64,000 bases of DNA from Aeromicrobium wangtongii (GTDB lineage Bacteria > Actinomycetota > Actinomycetes > Propionibacteriales > Nocardioidaceae), in NCBI RefSeq assembly GCF_024584515.1, contig NZ_CP102173.1, positions 930,001-994,000 of the forward strand, in the 5' to 3' direction. A model generated the notes under the pieces. It saw only the letters and a list, made by a program, of their open reading frames with translations. It did not search any database and was not told the origin of the DNA. A program made the position numbers and the translations under genes. The first letter of the stretch is position 1; every line of letters starts with the position of its first letter. Positions 8,773 to 21,943 of the stretch are shown piece by piece.

Positions 8773-9384
8773 TCAGGCCCAGAGGTCGGAGCCGAACTGG
8801 AACCAGATCGCCGCGATCACCACGACGTACCAGAGCACGTTGATCAGCAGCGTCCAGTCGCTGACGAAGCGCGAGACGGGGTTGCCCGGCAGGAACTCGC
8901 GCAGGTTGCGGGCGGTGAGCCACACGAAGATCGCGATCATGACCGTCCACACGACCATGCACCACGGGCAGAGCTTCTGGATGTCGTAGATGCTCTGCGT
9001 CTGCAGCCAGGTGATGAACCCGACGCCGAACAGGGCGCCGGCCTGGAGCCCCAGCCAGACGAAGTCCGGCAGCTGCACCTTGGCGATCATCAGCACCCCG
9101 AGGGTCGCCACGATCGCGAAGCCGACGACACCCATCAGCGGGTTGGGGAAGCCGAAGACCGATGCCTCGGGGGTGTTGATGACACCGCCACAGCTGACGA
9201 AGGCGTTGATGTCGCACCCGAGGGCCTTGTCGGGGTCCTTGAGGAACTCGATCTTCTCGATGACCAGCATCGCGGCCGAGAACAGGCCGATCGCACCGCC
9301 GATCGTCAGCAGCCAGCCGAGTCCACGGTCGACCGGTTCGTACGTGTCGGGCTCGGAGTGCTCTGCCACCAGCTGGTCGGTCAT
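8773..9384 (-). CDS. Vitamin K epoxide reductase (VKOR) family membrane protein
   Basis: A 203-residue polytopic protein. It has the four VKOR cysteines: a loop pair GCDINAFVSCGG (near residues 57-66) and the redox CxxC in LCPWCM (near 138-141), within four to five hydrophobic helices. In actinobacteria VKOR reoxidises the DsbA-like thiol oxidase and so supports disulfide formation in exported proteins, several of which are encoded here. It ends 4 nt from the pterin dehydratase in tail-to-tail order. No DsbA domain is fused and none is adjacent. Confidence 0.9.
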   Translation of the reverse strand: MTDQLVAEHSEPDTYEPVDRGLGWLLTIGGAIGLFSAAMLVIEKIEFLKDPDKALGCDINAFVSCGGVINTPEASVFGFPNPLMGVVGFAIVATLGVLMIAKVQLPDFVWLGLQAGALFGVGFITWLQTQSIYDIQKLCPWCMVVWTVMIAIFVWLTARNLREFLPGNPVSRFVSDWTLLINVLWYVVVIAAIWFQFGSDLWA

Positions 9385-9419
9385 GACATCGATTCTAGGC
9401 GACCAGGGTGCAGCGCCGG

Positions 9420-10199
9420 TCACGTCTGGCAGTGCGGGCACCAGAACGTGTTGCGCTCGGCGGTCGGCCGGTCGCCGAGCTGGCCGGTCTGGATGCGGGT
9501 GCCGCACCGGCGGCAGCGGCTGCGCTCCCGGCCGTAGACCCAACGCTCCTCGCCGGTGCGCGCGCTGCCGGTGAACGAGCGGTCGATGCGCGACTTGTTG
9601 ACGTCGAGCATCCGCTGGCCGCGGGAGATGACGCGGCGCAGGTCGGCGACCTCGCCGACCGGGCGGGTGGGCCGCAGCCCCTGGATGAACAGGAGCTCGT
9701 TGACGTACTCGTTGCCGAATCCGGCGAGATTGCGCTGGTCCAGCAGCGCGAGGAAGACCGGTCGCTGCTGGTCGGCGGAGGTGCGGCGGACCGCCTCGTC
9801 CAGGTCCCAGTCGGGGCCGAGCAGATCGGGGCCGAGGTGGCCGACGGCGGACTCCTCGTCGTCGAGGTCGAGCACCTCCAGGATGCCCAGCGAGTAGCCC
9901 ACGGCCTGCCACTGCGCGTTCTCCAGGACGGCGCGCGCCGAGTGCCCGGGCCGGCGCCAGTCGGTGCCGTGGCGGTAGAGGTGCCAGGCGCCCTCCATCT
10001 TCAGGTGCGAGTGGATCGAGTGCTGCCCGGTGCGGATCAGCAGGTGCTTGCCGCGGCTGACGACCTCGTCGACGACCTCCCCGGACAGGTCGACGGTCGC
10101 GAACGCCGGCACCCTGAAGTCGGTGCACAGCAGCTCCTGGCCGGCCAGCGCATCATGCAGGCGGTGGGCCGTGCGCCAGACGGTGTCACCCTCCGGCAT
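9420..10199 (-). CDS. nei2: Endonuclease VIII-like DNA glycosylase (Fpg/Nei family)
   Basis: A 259-residue base-excision glycosylase/AP lyase. I start at ATG 10199 so that the catalytic proline is residue 2 (MPEGDTV), as the family requires; an ATG 6 nt upstream would bury it. The catalytic glutamate (E3), lysine in SRGKHLLIR, the H2TH region (LLDQRNLAGFGNEYVNE) and the C-terminal zinc finger CRRCG...FWCPHC are all visible. Its neighbour lhr starts a typical actinobacterial repair pair, as in M. tuberculosis nei2/lhr (Rv3297/Rv3296). Confidence 0.93.
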   Translation of the reverse strand: MPEGDTVWRTAHRLHDALAGQELLCTDFRVPAFATVDLSGEVVDEVVSRGKHLLIRTGQHSIHSHLKMEGAWHLYRHGTDWRRPGHSARAVLENAQWQAVGYSLGILEVLDLDDEESAVGHLGPDLLGPDWDLDEAVRRTSADQQRPVFLALLDQRNLAGFGNEYVNELLFIQGLRPTRPVGEVADLRRVISRGQRMLDVNKSRIDRSFTGSARTGEERWVYGRERSRCRRCGTRIQTGQLGDRPTAERNTFWCPHCQT

Positions 10200-10216
10200 G
10201 ACCATGCCTCGGCTGT

Positions 10217-14812
<4,596 letters not shown>

Positions 14813-14853
14813 GCCTCCATCGTCCCAGCCGGCACCCACAACTGCTCGGCGTC

Positions 14854-14882
14854 TTGGGTCGGTGCAGGGGAGCCGATAGGCT
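14854..14882 (+). promoter_or_regulatory. Promoter of the BON-domain gene
   Basis: TTGGGT (14854-14859), a 17-bp spacer and TAGGCT (14877-14882) form a good vegetative promoter. It leaves a leader of about 34 nt with a GGGGGA ribosome site before GTG 14923, and it points away from lhr. Confidence 0.55.
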
Positions 14883-14922
14883 GTGATTCGAAGCGCCGCT
14901 CGACCCAGGGGGACTCCCGCAC

Positions 14923-15588
14923 GTGTCTGACCGTTCCCTCAAACGAGCCGTCGCGCTCGTGGTGACAGCTCTCCTCGGGGTCATCGCCGTGGGGTCCGTC
15001 ATGGGCTCCCGGTCGGTCGCCGACGACTTGCGGCACCGCGCCGAGACGGCCCTGACGGCATCCGGCCTGGACGATGTGCGCGTCGACTTCCGCGGACGCG
15101 AGGCCCACCTCTCGGGCGGCAACGACGTCGAGGCCCGGATGGCGTCATCGCTCGTGGCTGCCCTGCCGGGCGTGCGCAGCGTCGATCGCGCGGTCGACCA
15201 CGACGCACCGCTGCACGGCGCCTCCCGCTTCGCGCTGGACCGAGCCGGCGACGATGTCGAGATCAGCGGCGCGGTGCCGTCCCCCGATGACGCCGCAGAC
15301 CTCAAGATCGCGGTGGCCAGCGGCCTGGCCACCCGGGTCGTCGGGGACGTGAAGGTGGATCGCTCCGTCGACGCGGCGCCGTGGGTCGCATCGCTGCCCG
15401 CTGTGCTGCGCACCGTCGCCGCCGTCGCCGGCCTCGAGCTGGACATCCCCGGCGACGGGACCCTGCACGTCGGCGGACGGGTGGTCGACGCGTCCACCCG
15501 GTCGCGGATCGTGCAGCGGCTCACCGACCAGGTGCCGGGCCTGCGCCTCGTCGAGACGCTCGACGTCGCCCGCCGGACGGGGGTGTAG
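14923..15588 (+). CDS. Membrane-anchored BON-domain protein
   Basis: A 221-residue protein with one N-terminal membrane helix (about residues 8-28) and then alternating alpha/beta segments with VRVDFRGREAHLSG and DDVEISGAVPSPDDA, matching BON (OsmY-like) repeats. The layout resembles the periplasmic part of mycobacterial OmpATb (ArfA) without its OmpA domain. BON domains bind phospholipid or peptidoglycan surfaces; the role here is unknown. The start is GTG 14923 and the next gene follows after 3 nt. Confidence 0.7.
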   Translation: MSDRSLKRAVALVVTALLGVIAVGSVMGSRSVADDLRHRAETALTASGLDDVRVDFRGREAHLSGGNDVEARMASSLVAALPGVRSVDRAVDHDAPLHGASRFALDRAGDDVEISGAVPSPDDAADLKIAVASGLATRVVGDVKVDRSVDAAPWVASLPAVLRTVAAVAGLELDIPGDGTLHVGGRVVDASTRSRIVQRLTDQVPGLRLVETLDVARRTGV

Positions 15589-15591
15589 GCC

Positions 15592-16047
15592 GTGTCCGCG
15601 TACACGATCGGCGAGATCGCCGTCTGGCTGCTGCTGACCGCGGTGCTGGCCTTCGCGCTGGGCTGGATGTCCCGCGAGCTGGTCTACCGGGCGCGGTCGA
15701 CGACGGCGCCGGATCGCGAGGTCGAGGCGGTGCCCACGGCGGTCGAGGAACCCGCGCCCGTCGAGGAACCCGAGCCGGAGCCCGAGCCCGAGCCGGAGCC
15801 CGAGCCCGAGCCGGAGCCCGAGCCCGAGCCCGAGCCGGCGGTCGTCCCCGGCCCTCATCCCGGGTCCGCGCTGCCCCTGCCCGGCGGCCTGGCGCCGTCG
15901 GTGGAGCACGTGGTCAAGGTCAGCAAGGGCTCGAAGATCTATCACGCGCCGTCCAGCCCCGCATATGCCCGCACCAAGGCGGCGATCTGGTTCACGAGCG
16001 TCGAGGCGGCCGAGGCGGCCGGCTTCCGGAAGCCCAAGAATGGCTAG
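15592..16047 (+). CDS. Membrane protein with Glu-Pro repeat and C-terminal sunset domain
   Basis: A 151-residue protein: one N-terminal transmembrane helix (about 7-27), a long run of alternating Glu-Pro (about residues 58-82), then a C-terminal stretch ([38 protein letters not shown]) that fits the sunset domain family. The Glu-Pro run probably spans the wall like TonB or mycobacterial EP-rich proteins. It starts at GTG 15592, 3 nt after the BON gene, so they are an operon. The function is unknown. Confidence 0.75.
   Translation: MSAYTIGEIAVWLLLTAVLAFALGWMSRELVYRARSTTAPDREVEAVPTAVEEPAPVEEPEPEPEPEPEPEPEPEPEPEPEPAVVPGPHPGSALPLPGGLAPSVEHVVKVSKGSKIYHAPSSPAYARTKAAIWFTSVEAAEAAGFRKPKNG
15765..15840 (+). 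repeat. In-frame GAGCCS repeat coding for (Glu-Pro)n
   Basis: A 6-bp unit (GAGCCG or GAGCCC) is repeated about a dozen times without a break inside the sunset-domain gene. Any copy-number change keeps the frame, so the spacer length could vary between strains. Confidence 0.85.
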
Positions 16048-16126
16048 GCCGGCGCGGTCGATGTCGGCGGTTCGCGTCCCGGAGGGGCATCGCCGAGGCG
16101 CAGCACCGGTGAGGCATGCTGGCCCG

Positions 16127-17143
16127 ATGAAGTTCAAGCTGCGCCTGATCGTGGCGGTGTCCGCCGCCGCCCTGACCCTGACCGCCTGTTCCTCCTCGTC
16201 CGACGACAAGGCCGCCAAGCCGGCATCGCCCGATGCGTCCCAGGGCACGGCGACCAAGCTGGTCGAGATCTCCCCGCTGACCGGCAAGGCCCTGCGCAAG
16301 GGACGTCCGGACAACCCGGTGTTCGTCGTCAAGATCGAGAACACCTCGGCGGGCGCACCCCAGTACGGCCTGGACAAGGCCGACCTCGTGATGGAGGAGC
16401 TGGTCGAGGGTGGGCTGACGCGCCTGGCGGCGTTCTTCTACTCCAGCCTGCCGACCAAGGTCGGGCACGTGCGGTCGCTGCGCACCAGCGACATCGGCAT
16501 CGCCGGTCCGGTGGGTGGCCAGATCGTGGCGTCCGGCGGGGCGACCGGCGCGTACAACAAGGTCAAGAACGCGGGCATCACGGTGTTCTCCGAGGATGCC
16601 GGATCCCCGGGCTTCAGCAGCGACCCCGCCAAGTACCGCCCGTACAACCGCCTGATCGACCTCAAGGTCGTCGCCAAGAAGGCCAAGCGCACCAAGATCA
16701 AGGGCCCCTACCTCCCGTGGTCGCCGGCCGACGCCGCCCCGGCGCCGGCGACCGGCAAGACCGCCACCGCGGCCACGGTGCGTTTCTCACCCGCGACCTC
16801 GACCGGCTGGAAGCTGGACGGCCGCAAGTGGGTCCGCACCAACGGCCACGCGGCGCCGAACAAGGACTTCAAGGCCGACACGATGATCGTGGTGTTCGCC
16901 AAGGTCGGCAACGCCGGTTACACGGATCCGGCGGGCAACCCCGTGCCGGAGACGGTGTTCGAGGGCAAGGGCGAGGCCATGGTGTTCCACGGCAACCAGG
17001 TCGACACCGTGACCTGGCGCAAGCCCAGCCTCGACGAGGCGCTGACCTTCACCGCCAAGGACGGCACGCCGTACACCATCGCGCCGGGCAAGACCTTCAT
17101 CGAGCTGGTTCCCCAGGGCGCCGGATCGGTCACGCTGGGCTGA
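16127..17143 (+). CDS. DUF3048-domain lipoprotein
   Basis: A 338-residue exported lipoprotein. The signal peptide ends in a lipobox (LTLTAC, lipidated Cys near residue 22) followed by a Ser/Ala-rich linker. The body has the DUF3048 N-part (NPVFVVKIENTSAGAPQYGLDKADLVMEELVEGG, VRSLRTSDI) and C-part (FIELVPQG near the end), as in YerB-like proteins. Function is not established for the family. ATG 16127 gives the correct signal peptide. Confidence 0.88.
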   Translation: MKFKLRLIVAVSAAALTLTACSSSSDDKAAKPASPDASQGTATKLVEISPLTGKALRKGRPDNPVFVVKIENTSAGAPQYGLDKADLVMEELVEGGLTRLAAFFYSSLPTKVGHVRSLRTSDIGIAGPVGGQIVASGGATGAYNKVKNAGITVFSEDAGSPGFSSDPAKYRPYNRLIDLKVVAKKAKRTKIKGPYLPWSPADAAPAPATGKTATAATVRFSPATSTGWKLDGRKWVRTNGHAAPNKDFKADTMIVVFAKVGNAGYTDPAGNPVPETVFEGKGEAMVFHGNQVDTVTWRKPSLDEALTFTAKDGTPYTIAPGKTFIELVPQGAGSVTLG

Positions 17144-17153
17144 CCGCCCCCCG

Positions 17154-17810
17154 TCAGGTGGTCGGCAGCAGCCGCAGCCCGGCGAGCAGCGCGCCGATCG
17201 TGGCCTGGACGTCCTCACTGGCGGCGTCCGGGTCCTCGGCGTCCGAGACGAACTCCGAGGCCGACTTGACCGCTCCGTAGAAGATCGCGGTGAACGCGCC
17301 ACCGAGCTGGTCCACCCCGCCGAGATCGGCCAGCAGGTCGTCGACGATGCGCTGCACGATGCCGAACGTCGACTGCTTCTCGGCCTCCTGCCAGGCCTCG
17401 TGGCCGAGGGCCACGGGGCCCTCCTGCATGCAGATGCGCCGGAACTGCGGACGGCGGCAGACCTCGAGGAACTTGTCCAGACCGATCTGCGCGCGCTCCC
17501 AGGGGTCCTTCGACGCGTTGATGGCCTTGTCGATCTCCGCCGTCGTGGACTCCTGCAGGCGCAGGAACACGTTCTCGAACAGCGCGAGCTTGCTGGGGAA
17601 GTGGTGGTACAGCGCTCCCTTGGTCACCCGCGCGGCGGCGACGACCTCGTCCAGCGACGTGCCGGCATATCCATGATCGGTGAACAGCTTCGTGGCGCTG
17701 TCCAGCAGCGCTCGCTTCGTGCTGGAGGAGTAGTCCGCCCGCCGTGAGCTCTTGGTGGTCTTGCGTGCGGTGCGCAGGACGCTCTTGGTCACGCGGGCGG
17801 GATGGGACAT
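17154..17810 (-). CDS. TetR-family transcriptional regulator
   Basis: A 218-residue repressor. After a basic N-terminal extension (about 30 residues) comes the TetR DNA-binding domain: KRALLDSATKLFTDHGYAGTSLDEVVAAARVTKGALYHHFPSK (about 33-75, recognition helix TKGALYHHF). The C-terminal half would bind a small ligand, unknown here. The gene is divergent from the one at 17953, and the space between them holds a long palindrome (17889-17916), its likely operator. Confidence 0.93.
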   Translation of the reverse strand: MSHPARVTKSVLRTARKTTKSSRRADYSSSTKRALLDSATKLFTDHGYAGTSLDEVVAAARVTKGALYHHFPSKLALFENVFLRLQESTTAEIDKAINASKDPWERAQIGLDKFLEVCRRPQFRRICMQEGPVALGHEAWQEAEKQSTFGIVQRIVDDLLADLGGVDQLGGAFTAIFYGAVKSASEFVSDAEDPDAASEDVQATIGALLAGLRLLPTT

Positions 17811-17888
17811 GTGCGCCAGTCTACGGCGATGGTCCCTCCGTGCCTCGAATCACATACCGCAGGGATGGCGTCCGCGGGCAGCGGCGAA

Positions 17889-17916
17889 CATACTGAGAGT
17901 ACGTACCGAGAGTATG
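17889..17916. promoter_or_regulatory. 28-bp tandem palindrome, likely TetR operator
   Basis: CATACT...AGTATG arms enclose the self-complementary core GTACGTAC. The site can also be read as two near-identical 11-mers, TACTGAGAGTA and TACCGAGAGTA, 2 bp apart. It sits 79 bp before the tetR start and 37 bp before the gene at 17953, well placed to control both. Confidence 0.7.
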
Positions 17917-17952
17917 GAACCTCGGTCCGGCGGACCAGAAAGGAGCACCACC

Positions 17953-18465
17953 ATGACCTGGGATGCCTACCACCGTCGCAAGGACGTTCTCCGCCAGATG
18001 CTGGCCATCGCCGACCACCAGCGGGAGATCACGCTGGGCGAGCTGCTCGACTCCGTCGAGGGCGGTCGCGATGCGTTCCCGACCGAGATCGATGCGCTCT
18101 TCGACCTGCAGATGATGTGGTTCCAGCGGCTCAGCGGCCACATGGAACGGATCCTGTCCCAGGGCACTGAGTCGCCCGATCTCGTCCCCGTCACGGCGTG
18201 GGTCGGCACCGCTGCCGATCTGCCCGGTGCCCGTGCCCTCCTCGACGCGCACCGCGACGAGCCGGCGCTGCGCAAGGCCTTCGCCAAGGAGCTCAGCTAC
18301 CTGGCGACCGCCGCCGGTGTGCCGGTGCGGGGTGCGGACCTGCGCCTGCGCGGTCAGCGGATCGTGGACGCGGCGCGCTCGGCCGTCCCCGCGCAGACGC
18401 CCGCGGCAGCGGATCCGTCCCGCCCCGGGCTCATCGCCCGTCTGCGCAGCGCCATCGCCGCCTGA
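17953..18465 (+). CDS. Conserved hypothetical protein
   Basis: A 170-residue soluble, mostly helical protein beginning MTWDAYHRRKDVLRQMLAIAD, with no membrane helix or known motif that I recognise. A strong ribosome site (AAAGGAG) lies before ATG 17953. It is divergent from tetR with a shared palindrome, so it may be the regulator's target. Similar-looking proteins occur in Nocardioidaceae from memory, but no function is known to me. Confidence 0.8.
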   Translation: MTWDAYHRRKDVLRQMLAIADHQREITLGELLDSVEGGRDAFPTEIDALFDLQMMWFQRLSGHMERILSQGTESPDLVPVTAWVGTAADLPGARALLDAHRDEPALRKAFAKELSYLATAAGVPVRGADLRLRGQRIVDAARSAVPAQTPAAADPSRPGLIARLRSAIAA

Positions 18466-18478
18466 CGATCCGGGGCCC

Positions 18479-19231
18479 TCAGGGGCGCCGCGCCGCCAGG
18501 CCGGTGATCTGCTCGCCGACCTCCACCTCGATCGACTGCCGGAACTCGCTGCGGAAGATGCCCAGCGTCACCTGGCTGGCGATCGGCAGCAGGCCGTCGA
18601 CCAGCGCGATGATGCGCTCCCAGTCGTCCTCGGGAAATCCCGCGTCGATGAACGGCTGGATCTGCTCGGCCACGACCTCGCGCACGAAGGTGTCGGTGAT
18701 CGCGCGCAGATGCTGCTGCAGGACCGGGAACATGCCGATCACCGTCTCCGGCGCGAGGCCCATCGTGACGGCTGCCGCACCGGCCCGTACGACGGTCGGC
18801 TCGATCAGGCGCACCCGGTCGTCGTCGATCTTCTCGACCAGGCCCAGGCCCACCATCGACTCGATCAGCGCGTCGTCGCGCTCGACGCCGGCCAGGGCTG
18901 CAAGGTCCTCGCGCGGCATGATCTCGGCCCCGCCCTCGTCGGGCAGGTCCAGGATCGTCATCAGGTCGAGCGTGTGGCCGGCGGCGTTCTGCGGGGTGCT
19001 GTGGATCGCCTTCTCGATCGCGGCCAGCGTGAACCCGCGCTCCAGCAGCTGGCGGATCAGCTGAAGGCGCTGCAGGTGCTCCCTGTTGTAGTAGCCGGTG
19101 CGCCCGACCAGTCGGGGTGGCTCGATCAGCCCGCGTCCGGCGTAGGCCCGCACGTTGCGCACCGTCATCTGGGCGCGGGATGCGAGCTCGTCGACCGTGA
19201 ACTCCTCGGCGGTGGTCGGGTCCTCGGGCAT
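18479..19231 (-). CDS. MerR-family transcriptional regulator
   Basis: A 250-residue regulator with an N-terminal MerR winged helix (TVDELASRAQMTVRNVRAYAGRGLIEPPRLVGRTGYYNREHLQRLQLI, about residues 11-58) and a long C-terminal effector domain without the cysteines of metal-sensing MerR proteins. The effector is unknown. The start is ATG 19231 or ATG 19243; neither has a clear ribosome site. It converges with the hypothetical gene ending at 18465 and is divergent from yqgE. Confidence 0.88.
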   Translation of the reverse strand: MPEDPTTAEEFTVDELASRAQMTVRNVRAYAGRGLIEPPRLVGRTGYYNREHLQRLQLIRQLLERGFTLAAIEKAIHSTPQNAAGHTLDLMTILDLPDEGGAEIMPREDLAALAGVERDDALIESMVGLGLVEKIDDDRVRLIEPTVVRAGAAAVTMGLAPETVIGMFPVLQQHLRAITDTFVREVVAEQIQPFIDAGFPEDDWERIIALVDGLLPIASQVTLGIFRSEFRQSIEVEVGEQITGLAARRP

Positions 19232-19289
19232 GCACGAAATCATAGGCGGGAACCCTGCCTACTCCCATCGGACGGACGACGGGGGCATC

Positions 19290-19847
19290 ATGGAACACAT
19301 GGGAGCTCTGAGCGGTGCGTTGCTGGTGGCCACCCCGGTCATCGACTCGGGCCCCTTCCTGCGCAGCGTCGTGTTCGTGCTCGACCACGACGAGGACGGT
19401 TCGCTCGGGGTGATCGTCAACCGGCCGCTGGACTCCGACGTCGAGGACGTGCTGCCGGAGTGGGCCGATCTGGTCAACGCCCCCGTGTGCCTGTTCGACG
19501 GCGGGCCGGTGGGCATCGACTCGGCCCTTGCCCTGGGTGTCGTCACCGACATCGTCCCGCCGGACGGCTGGCAGCAGATGACCGGGCGCGTCGGCCTGGT
19601 CGACCTGGACGGCCCTCTGCCGCCGGGCGGTTCGCTGGCCGGTCTGCGGGTGTTCGCCGGCTACGCCGGATGGGGTCCGCAGCAGCTCGAGGCCGAGATC
19701 GAGGAGGGCGCCTGGCTCGTGGTCGAGGCACGTGAGGGAGATCTCATCTCCCCACAGCCGGAGACGTTGTGGCGTGATGTGCTGCGACGCCAGGACGACG
19801 ACGTCAGATTCTGGGCGACATTCCCCGACGACCCCTCAGCCAACTAG
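19290..19847 (+). CDS. YqgE/AlgH (UPF0301) family protein
   Basis: A 185-residue member of the UPF0301 family. Signatures are GALLVATPVIDSGPFLRSVVFVLDHDEDGSLGVIVNRPLD near the N-terminus, FDGGPVG in the middle and RVFAGYAGWGPQQLEAEI towards the end. The family is widespread with an uncertain, possibly regulatory, role. I start at ATG 19290; ATG 19299 is also possible. Confidence 0.9.
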   Translation: MEHMGALSGALLVATPVIDSGPFLRSVVFVLDHDEDGSLGVIVNRPLDSDVEDVLPEWADLVNAPVCLFDGGPVGIDSALALGVVTDIVPPDGWQQMTGRVGLVDLDGPLPPGGSLAGLRVFAGYAGWGPQQLEAEIEEGAWLVVEAREGDLISPQPETLWRDVLRRQDDDVRFWATFPDDPSAN

Positions 19848-19867
19848 GCCACGTCGGAACCGGTCGT

Positions 19868-19873
19868 TAGACT
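19868..19873 (+). promoter_or_regulatory. -10 box giving a leaderless DUF3039 mRNA
   Basis: TAGACT ends 6 nt before GTG 19880, so transcription should begin at the start codon. No clear -35 hexamer is seen. Confidence 0.5.
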
Positions 19874-19879
19874 CGGGAC

Positions 19880-20161
19880 GTGGCTTTCTTCCAACGTGGT
19901 TCGCAGACGGCTCTCGACGAGCGCACCGATGAGCGCGTCGACCAGCGCACGGAGGAGGGCGATCACGAGAAGTTCTCGCACTACGTGCCCAAGGACGAGC
20001 TGACCGAGGCCATGGTCATGGGCACGCCCGTCGTCGCGCTGTGCGGCAAGGTGTGGACACCCAGCCGCGATCCGCAGCGGTTCCCGGTCTGCCCGGAGTG
20101 CAAGGACATCTGGGAGAGCATGGACAAGGGCGACGAGGGGGACGACTCGGGTGACGCGTAG
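19880..20161 (+). CDS. DUF3039 family protein
   Basis: A 93-residue actinobacterial protein with the family core ALCGKVWTPSRDPQRFPVCPEC, whose cysteines look like a small zinc ribbon (C55 region and CPEC). The N-terminal third is acidic/arginine-rich and the tail is acidic. Function is unknown. The frame overlaps the helicase start by 11 bases, so the two are coupled; this pair is common in actinobacteria. Confidence 0.88.
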   Translation: MAFFQRGSQTALDERTDERVDQRTEEGDHEKFSHYVPKDELTEAMVMGTPVVALCGKVWTPSRDPQRFPVCPECKDIWESMDKGDEGDDSGDA

Positions 20162-21848
20162 CCAGCACCTCCGGGTCTGGCAGCGAGAGGCGTTCGACCT
20201 CTACCAGCGCAAGCAACCGAGTGACTTCCTGACGGTCGCCACGCCCGGCGCCGGCAAGACCACGTTCGCCCTGACGATCGCTGCTGACCTGCTCGCGCGC
20301 GGAGTCGTCGAGCGTGTGGTCATCGTGGCGCCGACCGACCACCTCAAGACACAGTGGGCGCTGGCGGCTGCCGGCATCGGCATCATGATCGACCCGGGCC
20401 TGCCGAGCCAGGGCGCCCTCGGCGCAGGGTTCCAGGGCTTCGCGGTGACCTACGCGGGCATCGCGGTCAACCCCAATGCCTACCGGGCCCGCATCGAGCA
20501 CCGCTCGACGATGGTCATCCTGGACGAGGTCCACCACGCCGGTGACGCGCTGACGTGGGGCGACGGCATCCAGGAGGCGTGCGAGCCGGCCGTCCGGCGA
20601 CTCGCGCTGACCGGCACGCCGTTCCGCTCCGACGAGAACCCGATCCCGTTCGTGACGTACGCGCCGCAGTCCGACGGCTCGAAGACGAGCGTCGCCGACT
20701 ACTCCTACGGCTACGGGCAGGCCCTGAAGGACGGCGTCGTCCGTCCGGTCCTGTTCATGGCGTACTCGGGGCAGATGCACTGGCGCACGCGCGCCGGTGA
20801 CGAGGTCGCCGCACGACTTGGGGAGCCGCTCGACCGGGCGGCCACGGCGCAGGCCCTGCGCACCGCGCTGGACCCCAACGGCTCCTGGATCCCCGAGGTG
20901 CTGAGCGCCGCGCACAAGCGACTCCAGGAGGTGCGCCGCGACATCCCCGACGCGGGCGGCCTGGTGATCGCCAGCGACCAGGACAGCGCACGCGCCTACG
21001 CCTCGGTGCTGGCCGACCTCACCGGCACGCGCCCGACGGTCGTGCTGTCGGACGAAGCGGGCAGCAGCGCCAAGATCGCCGAGTTCTCGGCCGGCATGGA
21101 CCCGTGGATGGTCGCGGTGCGCATGGTCAGTGAAGGCGTCGACATCCCGCGCCTGGCCGTCGGCGTCTACGCGACCACGACCTCGACCCCGCTGTACTTC
21201 GCCCAGGCCGTCGGCCGCTTCGTGCGTGCTCGCCGCAAGGGCGAGACCGCCTCGATCTTCCTGCCCAGCGTGCCGCGACTGCTGGCGCTCGCCTCCGACC
21301 TGGAGACGCAGCGCGATCACGTCGTCGGCCGACCGGTCAAGGACGAGACGGACCTGTTCGCCGCCGAGGCCGAGCTGCTCGCCAAGGCGCAGCAGGACGT
21401 CGGTGCCTCCGAGGACCAGCTGGGGCAGTACCGCGCCCTGGCCAGCGACGCCTCGTTCGACCGCCTCGTCTACGACGGCGGCGAGTTCGGCTACGACGCG
21501 CTGTCCGACGACCAGGGCGAGCTGGACTTCCTGGGCATCCCGGGCCTGCTCGAGCCCGACCAGGTCGCCGAGCTGTTGCGCTCGGCCCGGGCCAAGCGCG
21601 CCCGCGAGAGAGGCACGACGACCACGGCTCCCGCCGCTGATGTGGCCTTCGAGCGCCGCAGCGAGCTGCGCCGTGAGCTGCAGGCGCTGGTCGGTGCGTG
21701 GCACCACCGCACCGGGGCGCCGCACGGGGTGACGCACAGCCGCCTGCGGGCGCAGTGCGGTGGCCCGCCGGCCGCCCAGGCGTCCTCCGAGCAGCTGCAG
21801 GAGCGCATCGACGCCCTGCGGGCCTGGGCCCTCAAAGCCTCCAGCTGA
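20151..21848 (+). CDS. DEAD/DEAH-box helicase (superfamily 2)
   Basis: A 565-residue helicase. Walker A is TPGAGKTT (about residue 31), motif II is DEVHH (about 127), motif III is LTGTPFR and motif VI is QAVGRFVRARR (about 355). The order fits the RecA-like pair of domains of restriction-type or XPB-like helicases. The target is unknown. It begins at GTG 20151 inside the DUF3039 frame, which implies a shared job. The C-terminal 80 residues are an Arg/Ala-rich helical tail. Confidence 0.9.
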   Translation: MTRSQHLRVWQREAFDLYQRKQPSDFLTVATPGAGKTTFALTIAADLLARGVVERVVIVAPTDHLKTQWALAAAGIGIMIDPGLPSQGALGAGFQGFAVTYAGIAVNPNAYRARIEHRSTMVILDEVHHAGDALTWGDGIQEACEPAVRRLALTGTPFRSDENPIPFVTYAPQSDGSKTSVADYSYGYGQALKDGVVRPVLFMAYSGQMHWRTRAGDEVAARLGEPLDRAATAQALRTALDPNGSWIPEVLSAAHKRLQEVRRDIPDAGGLVIASDQDSARAYASVLADLTGTRPTVVLSDEAGSSAKIAEFSAGMDPWMVAVRMVSEGVDIPRLAVGVYATTTSTPLYFAQAVGRFVRARRKGETASIFLPSVPRLLALASDLETQRDHVVGRPVKDETDLFAAEAELLAKAQQDVGASEDQLGQYRALASDASFDRLVYDGGEFGYDALSDDQGELDFLGIPGLLEPDQVAELLRSARAKRARERGTTTTAPAADVAFERRSELRRELQALVGAWHHRTGAPHGVTHSRLRAQCGGPPAAQASSEQLQERIDALRAWALKASS

Positions 21849-21856
21849 CCCACCAC

Positions 21857-21923
21857 CCCGCTGGGCCTGACGTTTCGACCGCCACGACCGGCGTGTCGCC
21901 GCACAAACGTCAGGGCCAGCGGG
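21857..21923. terminator. Long imperfect hairpin between helicase and esterase genes
   Basis: Arms 21857-21875 and 21905-21923 are complementary over 19 bases with one mismatch; the loop is 29 bases. There is no T-run. It could end helicase transcription, or be a member of a dispersed palindromic repeat. Confidence 0.5.
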
Positions 21924-21943
21924 ATGTGGCTAGGGTCGCGGGC

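Noticed and set aside
15765..15840. Tandem repeat that might be read as a CRISPR or satellite
   Set aside because: The unit is 6 bp without spacers and codes in frame for Glu-Pro inside a real gene.
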